Shown here: positions 8,976-15,974 of the stretch, one piece after another
How positions within the stretch are numbered: position 1 is the first letter of the stretch
Layout: the number at the start of each line of letters is the position of its first letter
Assembly (NCBI GenBank): GCA_001871595.1
Contig: MNVH01000033.1
Location: 1 to 41,106, forward strand
Source of the DNA: Candidatus Micrarchaeota archaeon CG1_02_55_22
GTDB taxonomy: Archaea > Micrarchaeota > Micrarchaeia > Norongarragalinales > UBA97
Length of the DNA stretch: 41,106 nucleotides
Direction of reading: 5' to 3'
Notes under the pieces: model-generated
Seen by the model: the letters and a program-made list of their open reading frames with translations, nothing else
The model's database searches: none
Told to the model about the DNA's origin: nothing
Translations under genes and position numbers: made by a program

Positions 8976-9806
8976 GTGTTCTCGCTGCGAATCGACATCG
9001 ATAGCCGTTACGGCCTGCTGCACGGGCTGCCCAACATACTCGAATCGTTGCGCCGCCACGACGTGAAAGCGTCGTTCTTCATCCCAACCGGCGGCGAAAG
9101 CAGCCTCGCCGACTTATTCCGCTACCGCGGTGGCTCCCGCGGCGCAATGGGCGGCGTGAGCCTGCCAAAACAGGAAATCCTTCGCATGGCTCTACTGCCC
9201 CGAAACTTTGCCGAAGAAAACGCGGGCTGGCTTAAAGACAACCTTATCGCTCAAGGACACGAGCTCGGCGTACACGCATTCAAGCACCGCGCGTGGACGC
9301 GGGCGCTAGACAAGATAGACGCCGCAGAACACGTCCGCCTCGCAACCCTTGCATTCACAAAAATATTTGGTTTCAAGCCTTCCTCGTTCGCCGCCCCCGC
9401 CTACCGCACCAGCCTCGCCGTGCTCGAAGCGCTCGACCGCGAGGGCTATGTTTGCGCCGGCGACTTGCCCGGCGAACACGCCTTTCACCCAATAATCGGT
9501 AAAAAACGTTTCAACCACGTTCAAGTGCCGGTCAACCTCAGGCAACCCTCAACCGACCCGTTAATCGAATCGTTCTCAAGTCAGGGAATGAGCGATGACG
9601 CGGTAATCAGCCAGGTGTGCCGGCGCATTGACGACGCGGGCGATTATGCGGTATTATACGGCCACGATTACTTTGAGGGAGCAGTGCGGCCGAAAATACT
9701 CGATGCCGTGCTCGGCCACGTCAAGAAGCAAGGGCTGCAAACCAAGACTATGAGTCAAATCGCTCGCGTAACCACGACGAACGAAGAAATCGAGATGCTA
9801 AAATGA
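8976..9806 (+). CDS. ArnD-like NodB-family deformylase/deacetylase
   Basis: A 276-residue NodB-fold hydrolase most like ArnD, which removes the formyl group from polyprenyl-phosphate-linked 4-formamido-arabinose. ArnD-like features are the opening FSLRIDIDSRYGLLHGLP, then VKASFFIPTG, the metal-binding GHELGVHAFKHRAW (about 90-103), FAAPAYRTS for the RxP motif, and a late LYGHDYFEG resembling the HAExEG region of ArnD. The window also encodes a sugar formyltransferase and FolD, so a deformylase role is attractive. It starts with GTG 8976, because an in-frame stop lies immediately upstream, and overlaps the thiolase start as ATGA. Being cotranscribed with acyl-CoA genes is odd. A general polysaccharide N-deacetylase is the alternative. 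Confidence 0.72.
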   Translation: MFSLRIDIDSRYGLLHGLPNILESLRRHDVKASFFIPTGGESSLADLFRYRGGSRGAMGGVSLPKQEILRMALLPRNFAEENAGWLKDNLIAQGHELGVHAFKHRAWTRALDKIDAAEHVRLATLAFTKIFGFKPSSFAAPAYRTSLAVLEALDREGYVCAGDLPGEHAFHPIIGKKRFNHVQVPVNLRQPSTDPLIESFSSQGMSDDAVISQVCRRIDDAGDYAVLYGHDYFEGAVRPKILDAVLGHVKKQGLQTKTMSQIARVTTTNEEIEMLK

Positions 9807-10939
9807 CTGCGTTCATCACCGGAACAGGAAAGACCAAGTTCGGCGTGCTATCCGAATCCTTATCCCAACTATTGCAAAAGGCGGTGGACGAGTGCCTGGA
9901 AAACGCTGGTCGAACCATCAACGACGTCGACGCGGTTTACTTGGCAAACTTTCTCGGCGGGCCGCAAGAATCACAGCTCCACTTAAACGCGCTCTTCTCC
10001 AGCATTTATGGGTTCGAGAAACCGGCCCTCCGCGTAGAAGCCGCGTGCGCGTCCGGCGCCGTTGCGCTCAACCAAGGCATTGCTGCACTCCAAAAGTTCG
10101 ACCGCGTGCTTGTGGTGGGCGTTGAAAAGCTTTCGGGCACGGACTCTAAGACCGCGTCGTCAAGCATTGCCATGGCCGGCGGGCGCATCCTCGACCAGCA
10201 AAACGGCATCATCTTTCCCGCAGCCTACGCGCTCCTCGCACAGCAACATTTCCTCCGTTATGGTTCCTCTATCGACGACTTGACGTTAATAAGCCTCAAA
10301 AACCACGCCAACGCAAACCTCAACCCTAAAGCGCACTTCTACTCGAAAAATGTTACCCGCGAGATGATTGAACAATCCCCGTTGGTTTCCACGCCTCTAC
10401 GCCTCTTTGATTGTTCACCAATAAGCGACGGCGCCGCAGCCGTACTGCTGGAAAAGGACGCGGGCCGCGCGAGAGCACGCGTCAGCGCCTCGCAATTGCG
10501 CACCGACACCATCTCCCTAATTGAACGTAACGATTTGACGTCTTTCAAGGCCGTCCGCCAAGCCGCCGCAGCAGCCTACGCCGAGGCTGGCATCACTCCC
10601 GCCGACGTTGATTTAGCTGAAGTCCACGATTGCTTTACCATAGCCGAACTCGTCGCTTACGAGGACTTGGGTTTCGCGTCCGCCGGCGAAGGCAAGCAAC
10701 TCGTTCGTAGCCACGCAACCGAACTCAACGGTGCTCTGCCAGTCAACACGGATGGTGGGCTCAAGGCCGACGGCCACCCCATAGGTGCAACCGGCGTCGC
10801 CCAAGCAGTCGAACTTACGCTGCAACTCTCGCGCGAGGCGGGCAAGCGACAAGTTGACGGCGCAAAAACCGGTTTGTGCCATAACGTTGGTGGAATCGGC
10901 GGTACCGCGGCAATACAAGTACTGGAGGCAGTAGAATGA
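9803..10939 (+). CDS. SCP-x-like thiolase (acetyl-CoA C-acetyltransferase)
   Basis: A 378-residue thiolase of the archaeal/SCP-x type that would join two acetyl-CoA into acetoacetyl-CoA, or cleave longer ketoacyl-CoA. The nucleophilic cysteine is Cys82 in EAACASG. Other signatures are EVHDCFTIAE, NTDGGLKADGHPIGATG with the catalytic His, and GLCHNVGG near the C-terminus. Archaeal thiolases of this type are known to form complexes with a DUF35 protein and HMG-CoA synthase. Here the next gene, overlapping by ATGA, carries a DUF35-like OB segment fused to a dehydrogenase. No HMG-CoA synthase is present in the window. Confidence 0.87.
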   Translation: MTAFITGTGKTKFGVLSESLSQLLQKAVDECLENAGRTINDVDAVYLANFLGGPQESQLHLNALFSSIYGFEKPALRVEAACASGAVALNQGIAALQKFDRVLVVGVEKLSGTDSKTASSSIAMAGGRILDQQNGIIFPAAYALLAQQHFLRYGSSIDDLTLISLKNHANANLNPKAHFYSKNVTREMIEQSPLVSTPLRLFDCSPISDGAAAVLLEKDAGRARARVSASQLRTDTISLIERNDLTSFKAVRQAAAAAYAEAGITPADVDLAEVHDCFTIAELVAYEDLGFASAGEGKQLVRSHATELNGALPVNTDGGLKADGHPIGATGVAQAVELTLQLSREAGKRQVDGAKTGLCHNVGGIGGTAAIQVLEAVE

Positions 10940-11949
10940 CGACTGCAAAGAAAACTGCTAGAACAATCGGCTTCACTACCGTGCACGCCCCATCAAAGGA
11001 GCACCCGTCGGTTCCGTACCACGTAGCGCTCTTGCGCGACTCTGACGGCAAGCACCACGTCCGTAAGACGTTCAAGTTGCCCGAAATAGGGCAAAGCTTT
11101 GACTTGGAAGGCAAGGGTACCGTTTCCCACGTGGGAATCGCTGGCACCGGGGTAATGGCTGCGGGCATTGCGTTGCTATGCCTTGAAAACGAGCTTAACG
11201 TCGTGGCAAAAGCCCGCAGCGCTGCCGCCGCGGAAAAGCTCGCTTCCGCAGTCAGTAAACAACTCGCTAAGAAAATGGATGACGCACAGGCAAGTTCTAC
11301 CGCTAAACGCTTCTCGACAACGCTCGCGCCGAGCGGCCTATCGGGCTGTCAAATCGTAGTCGAGGCAGTTGCCGAAGACCTCGCAATAAAGCAAAAACTT
11401 TTCAGTGAGCTTGACGCCGTGCTCCCACCTAATATCGTACTCGCCTCGAACACGTCCTCGCTATCAATAAAGGAAATCGCCGCAAACTGCCGCCACAAGG
11501 AAAGAGTTGCAGGAATGCATTTCTTCAACCCGGTCTCAAAAATGCAGCTCGTCGAAGTGGTTAAGACTAACGAGACTAATGACGAGGCGGAGAAAACCAT
11601 TTCTGAACTAGCACACCAGCTCGGCAAGACGCCTATAACAGTCAAGGACTCGCCAGGCTTCATCGTTAATCGTTTGTTAATGCCATTCCTGAACGATGCC
11701 GTACGGCTCGTCGAAGAAGGCGTTTCCGAGCCAGCGACAATAGACTCAGCTGTAAAGCTCGGGCTCAACCATCCAATGGGCCCACTCGCGTTAGTGGACT
11801 TGATTGGCATCGACGTATTCGTCGAAATAATGCGCGAGCTGCAGAGAAAAACCGGCGACAAATCTTTTGCTCCCCGCCCCTTAGCCCTAAAGCTCTTGAA
11901 TGAAGGCAAGCTTGGAAGAAAAACGGGCGAAGGATTCTACAAGTACTGA
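10936..11949 (+). CDS. 3-hydroxyacyl-CoA dehydrogenase with N-terminal DUF35-like OB extension
   Basis: A 337-residue protein. Residues 64-337 form a complete 3-hydroxybutyryl/3-hydroxyacyl-CoA dehydrogenase: GIAGTGVMAAGIA is the NAD-binding loop, IVVEAVAED and ASNTSSL are family motifs, GMHFFNPV holds the catalytic His, and NHPMGPLALVDLIG is the C-terminal domain signature. Residues 1-62 are extra for the family and resemble the C-terminal OB fold of DUF35 proteins (TTVHAP, then VPYHVALLRDSDG and an IGQSFDL-like end). The zinc ribbon of normal DUF35 is absent. The start overlaps the thiolase stop as ATGA. The protein would reduce the thiolase product; the OB part may dock it on the thiolase. 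The dehydrogenase assignment is firm; the OB assignment is by pattern only. Confidence 0.85.
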   Translation: MTTAKKTARTIGFTTVHAPSKEHPSVPYHVALLRDSDGKHHVRKTFKLPEIGQSFDLEGKGTVSHVGIAGTGVMAAGIALLCLENELNVVAKARSAAAAEKLASAVSKQLAKKMDDAQASSTAKRFSTTLAPSGLSGCQIVVEAVAEDLAIKQKLFSELDAVLPPNIVLASNTSSLSIKEIAANCRHKERVAGMHFFNPVSKMQLVEVVKTNETNDEAEKTISELAHQLGKTPITVKDSPGFIVNRLLMPFLNDAVRLVEEGVSEPATIDSAVKLGLNHPMGPLALVDLIGIDVFVEIMRELQRKTGDKSFAPRPLALKLLNEGKLGRKTGEGFYKY

Positions 11950-11956
11950 CAAACGC

Positions 11957-11962
11957 TTTTAA
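11957..11962 (+). promoter_or_regulatory. TATA box for the VIT-family gene
   Basis: TTTTAA lies 27-32 nt upstream of ATG 11989, fitting a leaderless transcript. It argues for ATG 11989 rather than the in-frame GTG at 11968, which would start inside the promoter. Confidence 0.5.
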
Positions 11963-11988
11963 GCCACTTGTGCGTAAGCTTTTTTGTG

Positions 11989-12726
11989 ATGAAGCGCGTG
12001 CCTTTAAGCAAGTACAACGACCACGCTACTCACGAGGAGTTCAACAAGGAGGAAATCCGTGGCGCCGTGATGCGGCAGATTATACTTGGCGGGCAGGACG
12101 GCCTCGTCAATGTTCTCGGAATAGTGCTCGGAGTGGCGACCGCCACGGGCGATTCCCGCCTCGTCCTATTATCCGGCGTCGCCGCGACGTTCGCCGAAAG
12201 CATTTCCATGGCCGCCGTCGCTTACACTTCAACTAAAGCGCAAAAGGAGTACTACCAGAAGAAGCTCGACGAGGAAAAGTACGAGATTGAAGTATTCCCG
12301 AAGTTCGAACGCAAGGAAATCCACGACATCTACTACAAGAAGGGCTTCCGCGGCAAGCTCCTAGCCGAGGTAGTCAAACACATTACTTCTAACAAGGCTC
12401 GTTGGGCTAGTGAAATGATGGTGGGAGAGCTCGGCATGACGGATAGCGAGTTCGATGCGCCAAGCCGCGAAGCGTTTGTTGTCGGAATCGCCTCTTTTGT
12501 CGGCTCCCTAATCCCCCTCGCCCCGTTCTTCTTCATGCCCTCCGGGCCCGCGACGATAGCATCACTAATATTTTCTGGAATAATCCTTCTTGCAGCCGGC
12601 GCAATCAAGGCACGGTTCACTACCGGCAAGCCAATCAAGGGCGCAGCCGAGCTGGCCGTAATAGGTATACTCTCCGCGCTGGCAGGTTACGTGATAGGAT
12701 TACTGTTCACTGCGACAGGGTTCTAG
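11989..12726 (+). CDS. VIT/CCC1-family Fe2+/Mn2+ transporter
   Basis: A 245-residue membrane protein of the VIT1/CCC1 family, which exports or stores Fe2+ and Mn2+. IRGAVMRQIILGGQDGLVNVLGIVLGV and the following ATFAESISMAAVAY match the first two family membrane segments; three further segments fill the C-terminal part. Between them lies a charged cytoplasmic region rich in Glu and Lys (about residues 73-150), where the family binds metal. The start is set by the TATA box. It is a single-gene unit after the thiolase operon. Confidence 0.85.
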   Translation: MKRVPLSKYNDHATHEEFNKEEIRGAVMRQIILGGQDGLVNVLGIVLGVATATGDSRLVLLSGVAATFAESISMAAVAYTSTKAQKEYYQKKLDEEKYEIEVFPKFERKEIHDIYYKKGFRGKLLAEVVKHITSNKARWASEMMVGELGMTDSEFDAPSREAFVVGIASFVGSLIPLAPFFFMPSGPATIASLIFSGIILLAAGAIKARFTTGKPIKGAAELAVIGILSALAGYVIGLLFTATGF

Positions 12727-12732
12727 ACCCGC

Positions 12733-13221
12733 TCATTTAAGTGCCACGTACTCTACCGAGCCGTCGCTTTTCCGTACAATCTTCTTAATCGGGCGCGCCG
12801 GCACGCCGACCGCGACCGTATTAGCAGGAATGTCCTTGTTTACCAGCGCGCACGCACCAATCACAGCGCCGTCACCAATTGTAACGCCCGGCATTATCGT
12901 TACGTTGGCGCCCAAGTACACGTTCTTTCCGATGACTACTTTCCTAAAGTCGCACTCGCTGCCGTGCCATTCGGGCGAAGAGTCGTGCGAGAAAATGCTG
13001 TTACGAAAACCGATTCCTGTGCCTTCGCCTATCTCAACCATCGTCTCCTTAATCTCAGGGGGTTGGTCAATAAACGCCAAGTACCCAATCCATACCCCGC
13101 GTCCAATCCTTACGCCGCGGGCCTTGTTTGCCCACACCCGGATAAAGCTGAACGGACCAAAAACCGCGAGGGGAACAAGGATGACGCCGAAAAGCCGGTG
13201 CACGAATTCGCGTATTTTCAT
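12733..13221 (-). CDS. Hexapeptide-repeat (LbH) acyltransferase
   Basis: A 162-residue left-handed beta-helix acyltransferase of the WbbJ/Maa type, likely to O- or N-acetylate a surface sugar. An N-terminal hydrophobic stretch (about 10-30) may anchor it to the membrane. Hexapeptide turns include VRIGRGVWIGY, VVIGKNVYLGANVTIMPGVTIGDGAVIGA; the motif FSHDSS carries the presumed catalytic His, and VGVPARPIKKI closes the domain as usual. Divergent from the GT-C gene at 13282, with a shared central AT box. It lies just beyond the formyltransferase end of the glycan run. Confidence 0.82.
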   Translation of the reverse strand: MKIREFVHRLFGVILVPLAVFGPFSFIRVWANKARGVRIGRGVWIGYLAFIDQPPEIKETMVEIGEGTGIGFRNSIFSHDSSPEWHGSECDFRKVVIGKNVYLGANVTIMPGVTIGDGAVIGACALVNKDIPANTVAVGVPARPIKKIVRKSDGSVEYVALK

Positions 13222-13246
13222 AACGCATTATTTATAGCCCAAACCG

Positions 13247-13254
13247 ATTTATTA
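13247..13254. promoter_or_regulatory. Central TATA box shared by the acyltransferase and GT-C genes
   Basis: ATTTATTA is centred at 13250.5; the two start codons (13221 minus, 13282 plus) have their midpoint at 13251.5. The box is therefore 26-35 nt from both starts, fitting leaderless transcription in both directions. A second AT stretch at 13228-13235 is too close to the minus start to serve it. Confidence 0.5.
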
Positions 13255-13281
13255 GGCTGCGCGCAGCATAAACTTTGTACA

Positions 13282-14622
13282 ATGAGTAAATCGGCCAAGC
13301 CCGGCGTTTACGCGCGGGCAAAAATGTTTGCAGCCCGGCGCACGCGCTCTGAGTGGATTGCTCTCGCCGCAATCGCGCTATTCATCGTGCTGTTCTTCAA
13401 GCCCGTAGTTGCAGGCGACGGGTTTGGCTATTACACCGTGCTTGAAGGCGCGGTGCGCGACCATACTCTCAATCTCTCCCAACAATATCACTACAACAAC
13501 GTCACCAACGGCAGCACGGTATTCTTTTACGCGCCGAGTGGAGTTTACGCGACGCAGTACGCGCCCGGGCTCGCCATTGCATCGGCACCGCTCTACGCAG
13601 TAAGCTTGGTGCTAGACGATTTCCGTGTATTCCATGTTTCCGACTCCTTCTTTATCGCCGAACGCGGCGACATACTGGTACACATGGCGAGCGTCGCGCT
13701 AACCTCGTTAATATTTGTCGCTGTCGCGCTCCTGCTCGGCCTCGAACTCCTCGGTAGGCTGGGCCTCAAGCGCCACGCACCCCTCGCACTCCTCGCAGCA
13801 TTCTTCGGCACGCCCTTAATCCGCTACGCTACCTACGATTTAACGTATACACACGCAATAGAGGCAGGAATACTTGCAATCGCAGTCTTCATCTTCTTCA
13901 CCGACGACAAGAAGAGCCTGCTTATCGGCGCGGTGATGGGTGCAATGACGCTAGTCCGTTACACTAGCATCGCGCTTCTTGTGCCTTTTCTCGCCTACTA
14001 CGCATGGCGCAAGCGCTGGCGTGACGCGGCCCTCGCCGTCGCCGGAGCCGTGCCCTTCGTGCTCGGCGTGATGTCTTACTGGTGGGCCCAGTTCGGCTCG
14101 CCGTTCATCACCAGCTACACCGCAAGCGGCAGCCTCACCGGTAATATCTCGTTAATACCGTGGGGCATTGGCAACGTCCTCTTCTCGATGCAACCCGACC
14201 CTCAAGCCTTGGCTTGGTGGACTCCAATATGCATAATTGCGTTGATTGGATTGGCGTTGTGGGAGAACCGCCGCAAATGGGTTCTACTCGGCCTTTTCGC
14301 AGTAATGCTGTGGGTTACCGGCTCGTCTTTCCACGGCACTACCGGCTTTTCTTTCAGCCACCGTTACTTTGCCGCACTCTTCATCGTCTTTCTCATCGGC
14401 ACCGCAGTATTGTTGGATAAGTTTGTCAAGGCGAAGTGGCTCGTCGCCGCGGCAACTGCGTGGACGGTGTTATTGTTCGTGCTGCACTTGACCGGTGAAT
14501 ACTCGTCGTTTGCCACGCTGCAAAGCGTCTATGCCTACTGGTTCAATGGCGGGCGGCTCGGAGAGTTACCGTCGAAGCTGTACGGAAAGCTCGGCGTGAT
14601 ACGCCTGCTTGCAAACAAATAG
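13282..14622 (+). CDS. GT-C family membrane glycosyltransferase
   Basis: A 446-residue protein with about ten membrane segments, of the PMT/ArnT-like GT-C superfamily that uses polyprenyl-phosphate sugars on the outer membrane face. The first outer loop GDGFGYYTVLEGAVRDH (about 44-60) is the place where GT-C enzymes carry their catalytic acidic residue, and a soluble-looking loop with YAPSGVYATQYAPG follows. The reading frame extends 318 nt further upstream, but that part lies antisense to the acyltransferase gene; ATG 13282 just after the AT box at 13247 is the natural start. The donor and acceptor sugars are unknown. Confidence 0.77.
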   Translation: MSKSAKPGVYARAKMFAARRTRSEWIALAAIALFIVLFFKPVVAGDGFGYYTVLEGAVRDHTLNLSQQYHYNNVTNGSTVFFYAPSGVYATQYAPGLAIASAPLYAVSLVLDDFRVFHVSDSFFIAERGDILVHMASVALTSLIFVAVALLLGLELLGRLGLKRHAPLALLAAFFGTPLIRYATYDLTYTHAIEAGILAIAVFIFFTDDKKSLLIGAVMGAMTLVRYTSIALLVPFLAYYAWRKRWRDAALAVAGAVPFVLGVMSYWWAQFGSPFITSYTASGSLTGNISLIPWGIGNVLFSMQPDPQALAWWTPICIIALIGLALWENRRKWVLLGLFAVMLWVTGSSFHGTTGFSFSHRYFAALFIVFLIGTAVLLDKFVKAKWLVAAATAWTVLLFVLHLTGEYSSFATLQSVYAYWFNGGRLGELPSKLYGKLGVIRLLANK

Positions 14623-14631
14623 GTTGACCGC

Positions 14632-15300
14632 CTATTTTTCTAGTTCCGCGCGTTTAATCAATAGTTTCTTGCCGTCCTTGCCGCGCAAGAACGCGTTCGG
14701 GTACGGGTCTTCAAGGCAGCGAACAAAGTCGTACAACTCTCCCGCGGTCATTGACGCAATTTTTTCCGCTGACAGTTCGCTCTCTTCCGGCGTGCGGCGC
14801 TTTACTAGCGTGGCTTGCGAGTGGTCCTGCAAAACAGGCTTCAAGTCAGGGTAATCCGTGACGAGCTTGCGGAACAGTTTTAGTCCAGTTGATGTGATGC
14901 GGTCGAGCACTTCGTCGAGGTGGCCGTCGAGCGGCATCTGTTCCTGTCCGTAAAGAGGCCCCTCGTCAAACTTTTCAGTCAGCTGGAAGAGCGACACGCC
15001 GCCGACGCGTTCGCCGGCAATAATCTGGTTCTGTATCGGGCTCCCGCCGCGATACTTCGGCAGTAACGACGGGTGCAGGCCGATAATGAGGTATTCCTCG
15101 TACAGTTCGGCCGGTACGAACCAGTTCCAGCCCGCCATGAAGAACAGGTCTGGCGCGAAAGCGTCGACTGCCGCGCGTGTGAGCCCGGCTTTCGTCGATA
15201 CGTGCAGGACCTCGTGGCCGTCTTCTTTGAGCGCTTCAACGATGCGGTTGGCCCAGTCGCGGTAGGATACGAAGACAATCCTGCGCTTTGGAGTATTCAA
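14632..15300 (-). CDS. Sugar N-formyltransferase (10-formyl-THF dependent)
   Basis: A 222-residue protein of the formyltransferase family (PurN, Fmt, ArnA N-domain, WbkC). It is too short for Met-tRNA formyltransferase (about 310), and its context points to an amino sugar. GLHPSLLPKYRGGSPIQ carries the catalytic His76, and FDEGPL supplies Asp112. The Asn that normally precedes the His by two positions is Gly74 here, a notable change. The C-terminal part (ELYDFVRCLEDPYPNAF) resembles the Fmt C-terminal region. The start is taken as TTG 15300, overlapping the upstream stop as TTGA; GTG 15339 would add 13 unlikely residues. Last gene of the long minus-strand run that also contains folD, the aminotransferase and the 4,6-dehydratase. 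Confidence 0.8.
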   Translation of the reverse strand: MNTPKRRIVFVSYRDWANRIVEALKEDGHEVLHVSTKAGLTRAAVDAFAPDLFFMAGWNWFVPAELYEEYLIIGLHPSLLPKYRGGSPIQNQIIAGERVGGVSLFQLTEKFDEGPLYGQEQMPLDGHLDEVLDRITSTGLKLFRKLVTDYPDLKPVLQDHSQATLVKRRTPEESELSAEKIASMTAGELYDFVRCLEDPYPNAFLRGKDGKKLLIKRAELEK

Positions 15301-15974
15301 GCAATCCGCCCTTCCCGCGGGTGCTTCTCGAACCACCACTGCGGGTGCGTCAAGAGCGTTATCTTGTCAAACTTGTCGATGTACTCTTCAGGGCCGTGCT
15401 CGTACCACCCGATGTGGCCGTCAATCCTCTCGGAAACGTACTTGGATTCTTTGACAAAAACGTCTTCGTACGCCTGGTAGTCAAAGCCCATTGCAGCTAA
15501 ATCCATTCCCTGCAACAACGGGAGCGTGTTCGCGGCGTAATTTATGTCGCGGTGGGGCGCTAGGCCGTGGACCTCGTGGCCAAGGCAGGCTTCAAGGAAC
15601 GCTTTCTCGCGCGCAAGAAGCGCGTCAGGTTTCTCTGCACCGTGCATTGCTGCAAACTCGCTCGCCTCGGTGTGTAAACCCAGCTCGTGGCCGGCGGACT
15701 CGAGGCGCTTGAGCAACGCGTAATTGTTGTACTCGAACGGGTTGTAGTGAGTGTGCACGCGCAAGAAGTACGTCGCTTTAACGCCCAGTTCGTCTTCCAC
15801 GCGCGCGAATCCCGCAGCGCGCTCAAAAAAGTTGTCCACGTCGTGGCGTAACAAGAACGTCTTTCCTTTGGGCTTCTTTGTGTGGTACTCGCTGAAGGTA
15901 TAGAACGTGTAGCCCGCTTCAAGCGCTTTAGTGATAACTTCTTTGTAGTGGTTGAAAGTAAAGTCGTAATCCAT
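15297..15974 (-). CDS. NodB-like polysaccharide deacetylase (WbmS-like)
   Basis: A 225-residue hydrolase of the polysaccharide deacetylase superfamily. LLRHDVDNFFERA gives the DVD metal/base motif, VKATYFLRVHTHYNPF the second strand, and GHELGLHTEASEF the His pair that binds zinc. LAPHRDINY stands where the RxPY motif is expected. Such proteins sit in O-antigen clusters and may remove an N-acetyl group before another acyl group is added. It abuts the dehydratase stop with no gap and overlaps the formyltransferase start, so removing acetyl and adding formyl to the same amine is one possible job. Confidence 0.75.
   Translation of the reverse strand: MDYDFTFNHYKEVITKALEAGYTFYTFSEYHTKKPKGKTFLLRHDVDNFFERAAGFARVEDELGVKATYFLRVHTHYNPFEYNNYALLKRLESAGHELGLHTEASEFAAMHGAEKPDALLAREKAFLEACLGHEVHGLAPHRDINYAANTLPLLQGMDLAAMGFDYQAYEDVFVKESKYVSERIDGHIGWYEHGPEEYIDKFDKITLLTHPQWWFEKHPREGRIA

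Noticed and set aside
12964-13281. Long upstream extension of the GT-C reading frame (106 codons before ATG 13282)
   Set aside because: It lies antisense to the hexapeptide acyltransferase, has no membrane or family features, and the promoter box sits downstream of it.
14632-15300. Methionyl-tRNA formyltransferase
   Set aside because: The protein is about 90 residues too short, sits in a nucleotide-sugar operon, and archaea do not use formyl-Met initiation.
15073-15500. Plus-strand frames inside the deacetylase and formyltransferase genes
   Set aside because: They are shadows of well-supported minus-strand genes with clear family motifs.
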